Shown here piece by piece: positions 9,208 through 18,785 of a DNA stretch of 64,000 nucleotides (position 1 is its first letter; each line of letters opens with the position of its first letter). A model generated the notes under the pieces. That model did not search any database. It worked only from the letters and a program-made list of their open reading frames with translations, and was not told the DNA's origin. Where the stretch lies: positions 1,240,001-1,304,000 of the forward strand of contig NZ_OCMS01000001.1 in assembly GCF_900215325.1 (NCBI RefSeq), given 5' to 3'. The position numbers and the translations under genes were made by a program. The DNA is from Fibrobacter sp. UWB16 (GTDB lineage: Bacteria; Fibrobacterota; Fibrobacteria; Fibrobacterales; Fibrobacteraceae).

Positions 9208-10578
9208 TTACTCTGCCTTACCCTTACCAATGCTAGTCACTTCAAACCCAATTTTGCGAAGTGCATCAGCATCAAGAATATTACGACCGTCAAATACAAA
9301 TGCGGGCTTTGCCATCGAGCTGTAAATACGCTTCCAGTCAAGTTCGGCAAAGCACTTCCATTCCGTGCAGACGACAACGGCGTGTGCACCTTCTGCAGCC
9401 TTGTACGGGTCTTCTTCAAAAGAAACCTTTTCAATGACATCCTTCAAGTCGCGCTTGGCATCAGGAATAGCCTTCGGATCCGTCACGACAGGCAGCGCAT
9501 GTTCGGCAAGCAAATCGCGCACAACGAGGTTTGCCGGGCTTTCGCGGGTATCACCCGTATTCGCCTTGAACGCAAAACCGAACACGGCAATCTTCTTGCC
9601 TGCAATCGTATTGAACATCGTTTCGAGCATGCGGTCCACAACACGGTGCGTCTGCCACTCGTTAATCTTCACGACGCTTTCCCAGTAAGCAGCCACTTCC
9701 GGCAGTCCGTAATATCCGCAAAGGTAAACGAGGTTCAAGATATCCTTCTTGAAGCAGCTACCACCAAAACCGATAGAAGCCTTGAGGAATTTGGAACCAA
9801 TGCGGCGGTCCTTGCCCATCACGTAAGCCACTTCATCGACATCGGCACCGGTGCGTTCGCAAAGGGCACTGATGGAGTTAATGGAGCTGATGCGCTGTGC
9901 AAGGAAAGCATTAGCCGTAAGCTTCGTGAGTTCTGAACTCCAGAGGTTCGTCGTAAGGATGCGGTCACGCGGCACCCAGTGGGCGTACACGTCCACAAGC
10001 TTCTGGCAGGCAGCGAGGCCCGATTCCGTCTGATGGGAGCCAATGAGCACACGATCGGGCTCAAACAAGTCGTTGATGGCTGTACCTTCGGCGAGAAATT
10101 CCGGATTCGAAAGCACTTCAAAGTGAAGGCCCTTGTCGTTCGAATTCAAGATGCGTTCCATGGCAGCGGCCGTGCGTACCGGGAGCGTAGACTTTTCGAC
10201 GATGATCTTTCCTTCGTCAGCAATTTCCAAAATGTTGCGTGCAGTCTTTTCCCAGTACTGCAAGTCAGAAGCCTTACCGGCACCGTGACCAAATGTTTTT
10301 GTCGGCGTATTCACCGAAACGAAGATGATATCCGCTTCCTTGATGGCAGCAGGGATATCCGTGCTAAAGAACAGATTACGGCCACGGGCACGCTTTACAA
10401 CATCATCCAGGCCGGGTTCAAAAATCGGAAGGTTTTCGCTATTCCAGGCATCAATACGAGACTGGTTAATATCAACAACGGTGACCTTGACATCGGGGCA
10501 CTTGTCGGCAATTACAGTCATGGTGGGGCCACCGACATAGCCAGCACCAATGCAAACGATTTTAGTATCAAAACTCAT
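9208..10578 (-). CDS. ugd: UDP-glucose 6-dehydrogenase, eukaryote-like type
   Basis: A 456-residue enzyme predicted to make UDP-glucuronate from UDP-glucose. The ATG at 10578 gives [20 protein letters not shown], and only a TTG lies upstream. Motifs seen are [58 protein letters not shown], the catalytic cysteine in [18 protein letters not shown], and [17 protein letters not shown]. The TPTKT-Y/F-G and ADLKYWE-type segments are those of animal and plant UGDH and of a subset of bacterial enzymes, unlike the shorter Ugd/TuaD type. It is the first gene of the run with the AlgD-like enzyme (22 bp gap) and GT4. Together they would supply two different uronic acids for a surface polysaccharide. Confidence 0.9.
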   Translation of the reverse strand: MSFDTKIVCIGAGYVGGPTMTVIADKCPDVKVTVVDINQSRIDAWNSENLPIFEPGLDDVVKRARGRNLFFSTDIPAAIKEADIIFVSVNTPTKTFGHGAGKASDLQYWEKTARNILEIADEGKIIVEKSTLPVRTAAAMERILNSNDKGLHFEVLSNPEFLAEGTAINDLFEPDRVLIGSHQTESGLAACQKLVDVYAHWVPRDRILTTNLWSSELTKLTANAFLAQRISSINSISALCERTGADVDEVAYVMGKDRRIGSKFLKASIGFGGSCFKKDILNLVYLCGYYGLPEVAAYWESVVKINEWQTHRVVDRMLETMFNTIAGKKIAVFGFAFKANTGDTRESPANLVVRDLLAEHALPVVTDPKAIPDAKRDLKDVIEKVSFEEDPYKAAEGAHAVVVCTEWKCFAELDWKRIYSSMAKPAFVFDGRNILDADALRKIGFEVTSIGKGKAE

Positions 10579-10668
10579 GATGTTACAAGATAGCAAATAC
10601 CACTTGTAGGTTTTTTCGCATTCCGTAAAAAGTGCGTTTTTTGTAAGCTATAAGTATGCCCAAACGGC

Positions 10669-13446
10669 CTATTTAAAGAGCGCCGTGACCGTACTTGCGT
10701 ATTCTGGCTGTATAATGCGCTTCGGACTTGTTTCGCCATCGCTCCAACCTACAAAAGTACTTCCTGTTTCGGCTTCTGCATACAGAGTCACCGGGAATCC
10801 TTCAAAGAAGTCCACCGTCAATTTCGACGATTCGACAGGGAGATTGTGAACGAGAATCCGTCCCGGGCCATCGACAGCCAAAGTTACAGGAGCCACCGCG
10901 CCCAATTCAAAATATTCCTGAAGTTCGCTAGTCAATGTCGACGCTCTATTTCGAATAAATTCCTTAATCTTTTCAAGTTGATCATCCATTTCAGATGCAT
11001 CATGTTCCCATCTTTTTTGATCGTGCGGAATTTCCGATTCAATTTCAGACATCATCTTATCCACGCGAGCAAGGACTTTTGAGCTTTCAAAATTCATCTG
11101 CAGAAGTGTCGCCATGCGATTGATAAAGGCCGCCTTGAATCCTGGATTTTCAAGCAATCGGCGCAACAGCAAAGTATGTTCAGGGCCATTCGGCCATGAG
11201 TAACCATTTTCTTCCGTAATAAATTTAAAAATGTTGTACGTAAACATACTGTTTCCGCTGTCGAAACCAAAATCTAAGTCATAAAGGAACCATTTCCATT
11301 TTGTCTGTAAGCTTGTATTGCGCCACTTCTTGAGGTTATTCGCCGGCCAGTCGCGATTGTCGGCATACAGCTCCGTATGCACGTAATTGAGATAATTGTC
11401 AACATCCATTTGCGATGTCACATATGCATAATTTTCTTCATCATCCAGATTATTCGATTCAATCCAGTCCATTAAAGCGGCATAATCAATGGCATTCCCA
11501 GAAGACGCCTTATTATTCGCATCCAGCAGGTCGATTGCGTCAGGATCCATCCCGTAATGCGTTTCAAAATAATGTTCATTAGAACGCTCGCGGATATCAT
11601 GGATGCCATAATATTCACCATTGTAATAGACCACGGCAAAGCGCCCACGCTGATAGTCCACGCCAAGACCCTCGCTTACAGAACTGGCAAGCCTATCGCG
11701 GATATAGTCCTTTCCAAAATTGTTGCCGTTATTGCGCAAAATAAAGCTCTTAAACTTTTTCAATCCCGGAAATTCGGGGAAAAGATTGTAATCCAGACGC
11801 TTGTCGCCATACTGTTCGCGGAAGGTAATCGCAACGGACTTTTTCTTTTTGATACGGCTGTAGTTTCCAAATATCTTGAGTCCGGCAGCTTTTGCAAAGG
11901 CTGGTTCACTTGCACCCGATTCCATCAATTCGATAAACACCGGGATTTCCTTATCCTGCCAATAATTGGAGCCGTAATAAGGCGAGACTTCATTTGCTCC
12001 GGGGCCCTTCACATAAATTCCGGAATCAGGATCGAAAAGCGAATTCGGATTTGCCGTCAGGAACACCGCCGGAACAGACGGAGCCTTTTCAAAGACATAA
12101 GTACGTACAAGCTCTTCTCCGGGAAGCATTTCAGAGACAAATGACGCACAACGAATCGTCATAGTAGAATTCACTTTTAACGAAGTCACCACAGAGCTTT
12201 CTGCCGTAGGAAGATCCCCCCCTTTTGCACAGCGTACAGCAGCGCTTTGCGGGAACGTCAACGTAAACGAGTTCGTATAAAAGCCCGAAGAAGGGGCTAC
12301 CGTCAAGGAATCCAGCGCAGGCGAGCGCGTCGACACCACAGCCCCCACAGTAAAATCATAAGGAGTAGGTTCACTATAGCCAAAGCTTGCCGTAGTTCCA
12401 TCATCCAAAGTTCCTAGCGACCACGACTTTTCAGACGGCAGATTGGGATAGTCGACAAAATCAAGGATCTCTCCATTACCATCCAGCAGATAAATGTTCC
12501 CACCGTTTTTTTCAAGCTTGAAATTTGCATGCGGTTCATGGCCACGATTTCTGGCGATGTACGAAAACGCCTTCATCTCGACTTCTTGCATTTCCATATC
12601 TTCGGGACTAAAACGAGTACCGTAGATATGCTCCAAGTCAGGGTACGAGCCCCCCTGCGGCAAGACCAACCGGTACACCGTCGAAGAATCCCCCGTTCCG
12701 GTAAGCACATACTCATAGCCCTTCCAGTCATCGACATTGGGCTGCGCAAGGCGCATAGAAACCTTGCGGTCCTTTGTAATGTAGGCGTTCAACAAGATTT
12801 CATTCGTACTCGAAATATCGATATCGTCCGTCTTATCCGAAGAACCCGTCCCAACAAAAGCAGAAATTGAAGACCAGCCGAGCAAGTCATTTTCCATCAA
12901 GCGCATTTTTGCGCCAAACATGGACTTACCTTTTTCCTCGAAGCAGAATTCATCCTTGCCTTCGAGCGGATCCGCATAGCTTTCACCCGGAGTCTCTTCA
13001 TTTTGTGCATCCGTCCACACCCAGCAACCAGGGCCAACCATACTGATCGTATCATGCGGAGCCACGAAATCAGGCAAGTTCTTTCCAGACATGAATACAA
13101 CCATAAACGAATTCGGGGCCATCAGCACATTGCCGAATTTCCACTTCAACGGATCCTTGGCATCATCCGTCAAGTACATACCCGACAGATTCACCGTATC
13201 AGAAGACCTGTTATAAAGTTCAATCCACCCGGCATCGCCACCTTCATGGTCTTCGTACACCAGGTTCACGGTATTAATTTCAGAAATGACAACTGGAGAA
13301 TTCCCCGAAAACGGGGGCTTTGCCACCGGCAAATACTCCACTCCAGGTTCTTCAGATCCTGTGGTAATAACAGGGTTCGAATCTGTACACGCAGCTAAAA
13401 AGCCAAGCGTCCAGAACAGCAAAAATAAAGGGGAAATTTTTTGCAC
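10669..13446 (-). CDS. CotH kinase family lipoprotein with lamin-tail domain
   Basis: A 925-residue surface lipoprotein. I prefer the GTG at 13446, about 6 bp after a GAGG site, which gives VQKISPLFLLFWTLGFLAAC with lipobox LAAC; a longer frame would use a TTG. In order: a lamin-tail domain (VVISEINTVNL, GWIELYNRSSDTVNLSG, about residues 50-140), a chitobiase/sugar-binding-like region around 385-450 (SGFYTNSFTLTF), a CotH kinase-like domain at about 490-770 (LKIFGNYSRIKKKKSVAITF, FILRNNGNNFGKDYIRDRL, KWFLYDLDFGF), and a C-terminal beta repeat (TGSTFVGWSDGE) of the InlB B-repeat type. CotH proteins phosphorylate secreted proteins in spore formers; the role in this lineage is not known to me. 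It is monocistronic, with about 100 bp of AT-rich sequence upstream. Confidence 0.87.
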   Translation of the reverse strand: MQKISPLFLLFWTLGFLAACTDSNPVITTGSEEPGVEYLPVAKPPFSGNSPVVISEINTVNLVYEDHEGGDAGWIELYNRSSDTVNLSGMYLTDDAKDPLKWKFGNVLMAPNSFMVVFMSGKNLPDFVAPHDTISMVGPGCWVWTDAQNEETPGESYADPLEGKDEFCFEEKGKSMFGAKMRLMENDLLGWSSISAFVGTGSSDKTDDIDISSTNEILLNAYITKDRKVSMRLAQPNVDDWKGYEYVLTGTGDSSTVYRLVLPQGGSYPDLEHIYGTRFSPEDMEMQEVEMKAFSYIARNRGHEPHANFKLEKNGGNIYLLDGNGEILDFVDYPNLPSEKSWSLGTLDDGTTASFGYSEPTPYDFTVGAVVSTRSPALDSLTVAPSSGFYTNSFTLTFPQSAAVRCAKGGDLPTAESSVVTSLKVNSTMTIRCASFVSEMLPGEELVRTYVFEKAPSVPAVFLTANPNSLFDPDSGIYVKGPGANEVSPYYGSNYWQDKEIPVFIELMESGASEPAFAKAAGLKIFGNYSRIKKKKSVAITFREQYGDKRLDYNLFPEFPGLKKFKSFILRNNGNNFGKDYIRDRLASSVSEGLGVDYQRGRFAVVYYNGEYYGIHDIRERSNEHYFETHYGMDPDAIDLLDANNKASSGNAIDYAALMDWIESNNLDDEENYAYVTSQMDVDNYLNYVHTELYADNRDWPANNLKKWRNTSLQTKWKWFLYDLDFGFDSGNSMFTYNIFKFITEENGYSWPNGPEHTLLLRRLLENPGFKAAFINRMATLLQMNFESSKVLARVDKMMSEIESEIPHDQKRWEHDASEMDDQLEKIKEFIRNRASTLTSELQEYFELGAVAPVTLAVDGPGRILVHNLPVESSKLTVDFFEGFPVTLYAEAETGSTFVGWSDGETSPKRIIQPEYASTVTALFK

Positions 13447-13564
13447 CACACACCTCAAACATCCGAATTTAAATATATATGCAGTTTAAGGTGGTATAAC
13501 TTTTTAAATGAATACTTTTTAGGCGGTTTTTACATGCACAGGCCACTAAAACACTACACAAAGC

Positions 13565-14398
13565 TTACTTTTTCCTTCGCGGTCTGCGAACAATAAATAA
13601 GCACGCCCCAATCAGCACAAGCGACACAGAAATCACCTTGCCCATCGGAAAAGCCTCATAGAAAACGAGCGCCCCTGCAAGCGTAGGCACAGCAGCCCCG
13701 ACCGCAGCGCTGAACGGGATAATGAACAATGCACGCCCGCGCGAGAACGACACCTGCGAATACAAGAATGCAATGCCGTAAGTTGCCACATAGCCAAGCG
13801 TCCTAAAATCCAAAATCAAGTTCGCCACCGACGAAAATTCGATATTGTCGAGGTCAAAGTCCATCGCGAGACTCTTGTAAAAAGCAGCCGAAAGACCAAA
13901 GCCAACGCCCATGATGAGCGAATCCACCATCTCGCGGTCCTTCACCCAGAGGTGAGCGATCAAAGTCGCAAAACTGAGTCCGCCCGCATACAGCCAAAGC
14001 GTCCCGATATTTTGCACCGCCGTCGATTCCCCGAGATTTTCGACCGAGTAAAGGAGGCCCGCCACGACAAAGCAAATCGCAACGACAATGCGCTTGGTCA
14101 AGACCTCTTTCAAAATGCAGAATCCCATCAGCGCCGTCAGCACCGGATTCAAGACCATCATCGGCTGCACCTGGCTCAAGTCATACTGGGCCATGGCAAT
14201 GTAATAGCCAAGCGTTGCAAGCCCCGAGCAACCAATACCTAGCCACCAGAACTTATTTGTGACAACGCCCTTGAAGAATTCCCAAGGTCTAGAGGTGCCG
14301 CCCGTGCGCTTGCCAACAGCAGACACCCCGGATTTCTCCAGGATGTTTCCACAAGCAAATAAAAACGCAGGACCGATTGTCAAGAGCAGGAAAAGCAT
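13565..14398 (-). CDS. EamA/DMT-superfamily inner-membrane transporter
   Basis: A 277-residue hydrophobic protein with about ten predicted transmembrane segments and two halves of similar layout, as in the drug/metabolite transporter superfamily (EamA). It starts with MLFLLLTIGPAFLFACGNILEKSG and ends with the basic tail RRPRRKK. Typical features are PMMVLNPVLTALMGFCILKEVLTKR in the first repeat and an FSAAVGAAVPTLAGALVFYE segment near the end. The substrate cannot be told from sequence. The gene starts 3 bp after the stop of the lytic transglycosylase gene, so it is probably the last gene of the long minus-strand run. Confidence 0.85.
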   Translation of the reverse strand: MLFLLLTIGPAFLFACGNILEKSGVSAVGKRTGGTSRPWEFFKGVVTNKFWWLGIGCSGLATLGYYIAMAQYDLSQVQPMMVLNPVLTALMGFCILKEVLTKRIVVAICFVVAGLLYSVENLGESTAVQNIGTLWLYAGGLSFATLIAHLWVKDREMVDSLIMGVGFGLSAAFYKSLAMDFDLDNIEFSSVANLILDFRTLGYVATYGIAFLYSQVSFSRGRALFIIPFSAAVGAAVPTLAGALVFYEAFPMGKVISVSLVLIGACLFIVRRPRRKK

Positions 14399-14401
14399 CC
14401 G

Positions 14402-16681
14402 CTAAATCCCGTCATAGATTTCTTTGTAGATCCAGTAGTTTCCCATGACGCGCTTGACGTAGTCGCGGGTTTCCCAGTAGCTGATTTCTTCGACGCGCAA
14501 ATCCCACGGGAGGCCTTCGCTTTCAGACTGCCAGCGCTTCGTCGGCTTCGGGCCCGCATTGTAGTTGCAAAGCACGTACATGTAGTCGTTCTTGTATTCG
14601 TCCTTCAAGTCCACCAAGTAACGAATACCTAGGCGGATGTTCATGTAGGCGTTATACAAGCGTTTCGGATTAAAGCCCGAGATTTCTTCCTTGTCGGCAA
14701 GCATCTTGCCCGTCGCAGGCATAATCTGCAAGAGGCCGCAGGCGCCCGCAGGTGATGTAATCTGGAAATCGAAAATCGATTCCTGACGCATCACGCTATA
14801 CACAAAGAACGGATCAATGCTCGTGCCCGAATAGTAAACCACCGGGTCAGCATACGGGACCGGGAAAAGGTAATGCAGCACATCAATCGGCGGCGACATA
14901 AACAAGCGCCTATCCATCTTTGCCTGGAACTGGCGAGCAAGCCTGTAACCGGCAGCCGTTTCGCCCATTTCATAGAACAGCTTTCCGTATTCGTACAAGA
15001 AGTCCATGCGCTTGAAGTTTTTCTTCTTGATTTCTTCATAGAGCCTAAAGGCTTCTTCTTCAAAGCCGTAGAGGAACAGCTTCTTGATGCGTTCGTAACG
15101 TTCCTTGCTATAGGAGGCGTCCGGCTTTCCGAGCTTGTTGACCGAACGGATCCAGTCCATCGTTGCGGCATGGGACATCGGCACGCCATGAGCGTACGGA
15201 ATCTTGTCCGCAGGCAACAGCTTATTTTCCAAGAGCTTCATGCGGCTGCGGTGCGCGTAATACGAAAGCGGGAAATCCTTGATACAGTCGAGGTAAGCGG
15301 CACGGGCAAGAGAATCTTCACCCATCTTCTTGTACGTATCGCCAAGGAACATCCTAGATGCGCTACCGCTCCAGAGGAACGGATCCTTCGTCGCATCACG
15401 GAAATATGCAGCCGCTTCAACCCACATGCCACGCTTAAAGTAGCAGTAGCCAATGCGGAATCTCGCCCACTGACGCTTCAAATTATTCTTGAAACGCTTA
15501 TGGAGGAGCTTTGTATAGCATTCAATAGCCTTGTCGTACATCAGCTTCTGTTCGAACTCAAAACCGCGCAACCAGAGGTTGTTGGCGTTTTCGGTACTGA
15601 ACTGGCTTACATCCTGCAAAAGCGAATCGTAGCTGTGGATTTCTTCGTCAAACAGCCCTGCTGCTTCCTTGCGATAAAGCTTCAAGATTGCCTGAATCCA
15701 GGACGGACGCGGTTCCACATTCTCGATCAGGTAACGGTACTGTTCAATGGCGGCATCACTGCGGTTGAGCGCACGCAAGGCTGCAGCACGCTTTTCCCAC
15801 AAGACTATGCGGGTGTTCAAATCAAGCGTACTCTTCTTTAAACGCGCATAAGCCGGATCGTCGAGCACCACAACTGAGGCCGGATTTTTCTGAGCCTGCT
15901 GTGCATCCATAATCTGGATGGAATCAAGCAGCACGAGGCAGTTTTTCATCTCGTCCTTCGTGCAGGCCATCTTGGCATAAGCGACCTTTTCGGCAAGCGA
16001 TTCCGGGGCGCCAAGGACTTCTCTCAGGCGGCGGATTGAAGCATAAGCCGAATCCTTGTACGAAGTACGGCTCGTCAAAAGCTTCATGTACATGCGCTTC
16101 GCCTGCTTCAGCTGGTAGGAATCTTCCAAGTAGCGGGCATAGCGGTACTTCAGCGGGTCCACATCGTCGCCATCTGGGTTTCCATTGAGGAACACCATCA
16201 GGGAATCTGCACGGGCCACATCGTTCAACGAGAAATCCGCCATCGAGGCTTCAATTCTCAAGCGGTCCGCCGCATCGCGCCAAGCCCTGTCATTTTCCAG
16301 GCTCTTTTCGAGGCGGAGCGTTTCGCGCATCTTGGCATACTTTTCCTGCTTAAAGTTCGCCTTCGCCATGCGGAGCACGACCGTTCCAAGCAGTTCCGGT
16401 TCACGATGGCGCAAGGAATTATAAGCCGCATAGGCGCTATCCCACTGGCCACTGTAATAGTAATAAGCAGCACGCGCAAAATCACGGTGGTTCTGCGAAA
16501 TCGAAATATCATTCATCGTTTTCTTGGCACGCGCAGCGCGGACAACGGCATCCTGGAACTGATCCGGAGCGATCATTTCCTGATCCGAGAACGGAGTCTT
16601 GTACAAAGAATACACCGAGCCATCCACCTGTGCACACACGGCGGCTGCACATGCAAGTAATAATGAATAAAATAATTTCAT
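14402..16681 (-). CDS. Soluble lytic murein transglycosylase (Slt-like)
   Basis: A 759-residue periplasmic protein. The ATG at 16681 (MKLFYSLLLACAAAVCAQ) gives a clean signal peptide; the longer frame adds five residues before it. Residues about 60-560 are tetratricopeptide-like helical pairs (for example ALRALNRSDAAIEQYRYLIE and YDKAIECYTKLLHKRFKN), forming the superhelical ring of Slt70-type enzymes. The catalytic SLT domain is at about 600-750: MRQESIFDFQITSPAGACGLLQIMP, with the catalytic Glu in RQES, then YNAYMNIRLGIRYL and CNYNAGP. It cleaves the MurNAc-GlcNAc bond to give 1,6-anhydro ends. It follows ptsI by about 20 bp and is followed by the DMT permease. Confidence 0.9.
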   Translation of the reverse strand: MKLFYSLLLACAAAVCAQVDGSVYSLYKTPFSDQEMIAPDQFQDAVVRAARAKKTMNDISISQNHRDFARAAYYYYSGQWDSAYAAYNSLRHREPELLGTVVLRMAKANFKQEKYAKMRETLRLEKSLENDRAWRDAADRLRIEASMADFSLNDVARADSLMVFLNGNPDGDDVDPLKYRYARYLEDSYQLKQAKRMYMKLLTSRTSYKDSAYASIRRLREVLGAPESLAEKVAYAKMACTKDEMKNCLVLLDSIQIMDAQQAQKNPASVVVLDDPAYARLKKSTLDLNTRIVLWEKRAAALRALNRSDAAIEQYRYLIENVEPRPSWIQAILKLYRKEAAGLFDEEIHSYDSLLQDVSQFSTENANNLWLRGFEFEQKLMYDKAIECYTKLLHKRFKNNLKRQWARFRIGYCYFKRGMWVEAAAYFRDATKDPFLWSGSASRMFLGDTYKKMGEDSLARAAYLDCIKDFPLSYYAHRSRMKLLENKLLPADKIPYAHGVPMSHAATMDWIRSVNKLGKPDASYSKERYERIKKLFLYGFEEEAFRLYEEIKKKNFKRMDFLYEYGKLFYEMGETAAGYRLARQFQAKMDRRLFMSPPIDVLHYLFPVPYADPVVYYSGTSIDPFFVYSVMRQESIFDFQITSPAGACGLLQIMPATGKMLADKEEISGFNPKRLYNAYMNIRLGIRYLVDLKDEYKNDYMYVLCNYNAGPKPTKRWQSESEGLPWDLRVEEISYWETRDYVKRVMGNYWIYKEIYDGI

Positions 16682-16701
16682 CGGCAAACCAACCAACTGT
16701 T

Positions 16702-18534
16702 TTATTTTTCAACCTGTCCCACAAAACCGGATATGCCAAGTTCCATAATCGTTTGAGCATACTTCTTATGCAAAAACTCATTCACACTCTCGGCATCATC
16801 CATTTGCAAAACAGTCAACGCAGCATCACGAACATCTTCAAAGTTGATGGAGCGGATAATCTTCTTCGTCGTCATCACGCTCCACGGAGTCATCGAAAGT
16901 TCATCAACACCAAGACCAACCAACAAAAGCACACTCATCGGGTCCGTACACATTTCACCGCAAACCGCCACCGGGATTCCTTCACGGTGTGCCGCCACCA
17001 CAGTCTGGTAAATCATGCTGAGCACTGCCGGATGGTGCGGCTGGAACATGTCGGTAATAAGTTCGTTTGTACGGTCAACAGCAAGCGTAAACTGGATCAA
17101 GTCGTTTGTACCCAGGCTAAAGAAGTCCACTTCCTTAGCAAGCTTGTCTACAATCATCACAGCAGCTGGGACTTCGATCATCGAGCCAATCTTCACGACA
17201 GGGAGCTTATGCCCTTCGTCTTCGAGCTGTTTGCGGGCCTTGGCAATGCAGGCCTTCGCACGGCGCAGTTCCGTCATGCTCGAAATCATCGGCAAGAGGA
17301 TGCGCAAATTGCCCTTTGTATTTGCAAGCAGCAGGGCGCGCAACTGCGTGATGAAAATATCTTCGCGGTCAAGGCACACGCGGATAGAACGCCAACCCAT
17401 AAACGGGTTCGATTCGTTCACCGCAGAAACCCCCGAAACAAGCTTATCGCCACCGGCATCAAGCGTACGGATGACAACCGGATACGGATCCATTTTTTCG
17501 AGGATATGCCTATAGGCACTTTCCTGTTCCTTTTCAGTCGGAGTATCCTTCTTGAAGAACAAGAACTCCGAACGGTAAAGGCCGATACCCGTAGCACCAA
17601 AGTCCGTTACCTTGTCTGCTTCGGTCGGGATTTCGATATTCGCGTGCAGCACAATGTACTTGCCATCGCGAGTCATCGGCTCCAGCTGGCGCATCGTGAA
17701 AAGCTCACGGCGCTGGCGTTCGAACATTTCCTGGCGTTCGTGGAACTTGCGGATATCCTCATCGTTCGGGTTGATGATAACCTTACCATCAGCACCGTCA
17801 ACAATAATCGTATCGCCACTCTTGACGAGGGCAGCAACATTTCTAAGGCCTGAGACTGCAGGGATCTGCAATGCTCTAGACAAGATGGCCACATGGCTTG
17901 TACGGCCACCCGTATCCATCACGATGGCGTTCACCTGACCAGGCTTGAGCGTCATCAAGAAACTTGGAACAAACTCATGGGCTACAAGGACAATGCCTTC
18001 TTCGTCAGACACATCCTCCAATACCGGTCCGGAGTCGTCCATCGCAGACATCAGGCGGTTATACAAGTCCCTGAGGTCTGCCGCCTTGTCACGCATGGCA
18101 GGCGAGTCGATCTTTTCAAACTTTTCGATGTAGGCGCCAAATACGACATGTACCGCCCACTTCGCATTCTTGTGTTTTTTCTTGATCTTGTCGAGAACTC
18201 CATTCACGAGTCCCGGATCCTGCAAGATCATCAGGTGGGTTGCAAAAATCAGGCTGTCCTTGACGCCAGCTCTGGTTTCCGAGATTTCCTTAATCTGGGC
18301 AATTTCCTTGGAGGTCTTACTGATGGCCTTCAGGAACATCTGTTCTTCTGCAGCAAGGCGGCTCTCCGGGAGAGTCTCATCGACCACAGAAAATTCACGG
18401 TTTGCAACAGGAAAAACCGTACCCATGGCAAAGCCAGGGGACGATGGCACACCAACGAGTTCAATCCTCTGGGACTTCACTTCATTGGCGGTCTTCGCTA
18501 CAAAATCAGCAGGGTTCTTCGTTGAAGTGGTCAT
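16702..18534 (-). CDS. ptsI: Phosphoenolpyruvate-protein phosphotransferase, PTS enzyme I
   Basis: A 610-residue enzyme I that moves phosphate from PEP to HPr. The start is the ATG at 18534, inside the end of ptsH (29 bp overlap with the HPr stop region). Seen are the N-terminal VGVPSSPGFAMGTVF, the phosphohistidine region MDTGGRTSHVAILSRAL at about residue 200, VDGADGKVIINP, GIGLYRSEFLFF and the PEP-binding C-terminal barrel ending in AVCGEMCTDPMSVLLLVGLG. The N-terminus has about 25 extra residues before the usual start. No sugar-specific EII component is encoded anywhere in this window, so the pair may serve a regulatory role; that is inference, since EII genes could lie elsewhere. Confidence 0.93.
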   Translation of the reverse strand: MTTSTKNPADFVAKTANEVKSQRIELVGVPSSPGFAMGTVFPVANREFSVVDETLPESRLAAEEQMFLKAISKTSKEIAQIKEISETRAGVKDSLIFATHLMILQDPGLVNGVLDKIKKKHKNAKWAVHVVFGAYIEKFEKIDSPAMRDKAADLRDLYNRLMSAMDDSGPVLEDVSDEEGIVLVAHEFVPSFLMTLKPGQVNAIVMDTGGRTSHVAILSRALQIPAVSGLRNVAALVKSGDTIIVDGADGKVIINPNDEDIRKFHERQEMFERQRRELFTMRQLEPMTRDGKYIVLHANIEIPTEADKVTDFGATGIGLYRSEFLFFKKDTPTEKEQESAYRHILEKMDPYPVVIRTLDAGGDKLVSGVSAVNESNPFMGWRSIRVCLDREDIFITQLRALLLANTKGNLRILLPMISSMTELRRAKACIAKARKQLEDEGHKLPVVKIGSMIEVPAAVMIVDKLAKEVDFFSLGTNDLIQFTLAVDRTNELITDMFQPHHPAVLSMIYQTVVAAHREGIPVAVCGEMCTDPMSVLLLVGLGVDELSMTPWSVMTTKKIIRSINFEDVRDAALTVLQMDDAESVNEFLHKKYAQTIMELGISGFVGQVEK

Positions 18535-18778
18535 CAAAAAGCTTTTCCAACTGCTGAACGACTAACTCTTCATCCTCGCCATCGATTTCGAATTTCACTT
18601 CGGAACCAGCCGGGATAGCAAGCATCATCACGTTAAGGATGCTCTTCGCATTGGCCTTCGAACCATCAAATACAATGGACACATTGCTCTTTGCCTGGCC
18701 CGTGATATCAACTATCATACCGGCCGGACGAGCGTGAATGCCCAGTTTGTTGGAAACAGTAAGTAACTTTGTAATCAT
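18506..18778 (-). CDS. ptsH: HPr phosphocarrier protein
   Basis: A 90-residue HPr starting at the ATG at 18778 (MITKLLTVSNKLGIHARPAG). His15 in GIHARPAG is the site phosphorylated by enzyme I. Ser46 in NAKSILNVMML matches the regulatory serine phosphorylated by HPr kinase in many bacteria. The C-terminus HFNEEPC ends in a cysteine, and the gene overlaps ptsI by 29 bp, so the two are translationally coupled. It starts 7 bp after the mlaD-like gene. The fold and length are standard for HPr. Confidence 0.95.
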   Translation of the reverse strand: MITKLLTVSNKLGIHARPAGMIVDITGQAKSNVSIVFDGSKANAKSILNVMMLAIPAGSEVKFEIDGEDEELVVQQLEKLFDDHFNEEPC

Positions 18779-18785
18779 CAATTCC

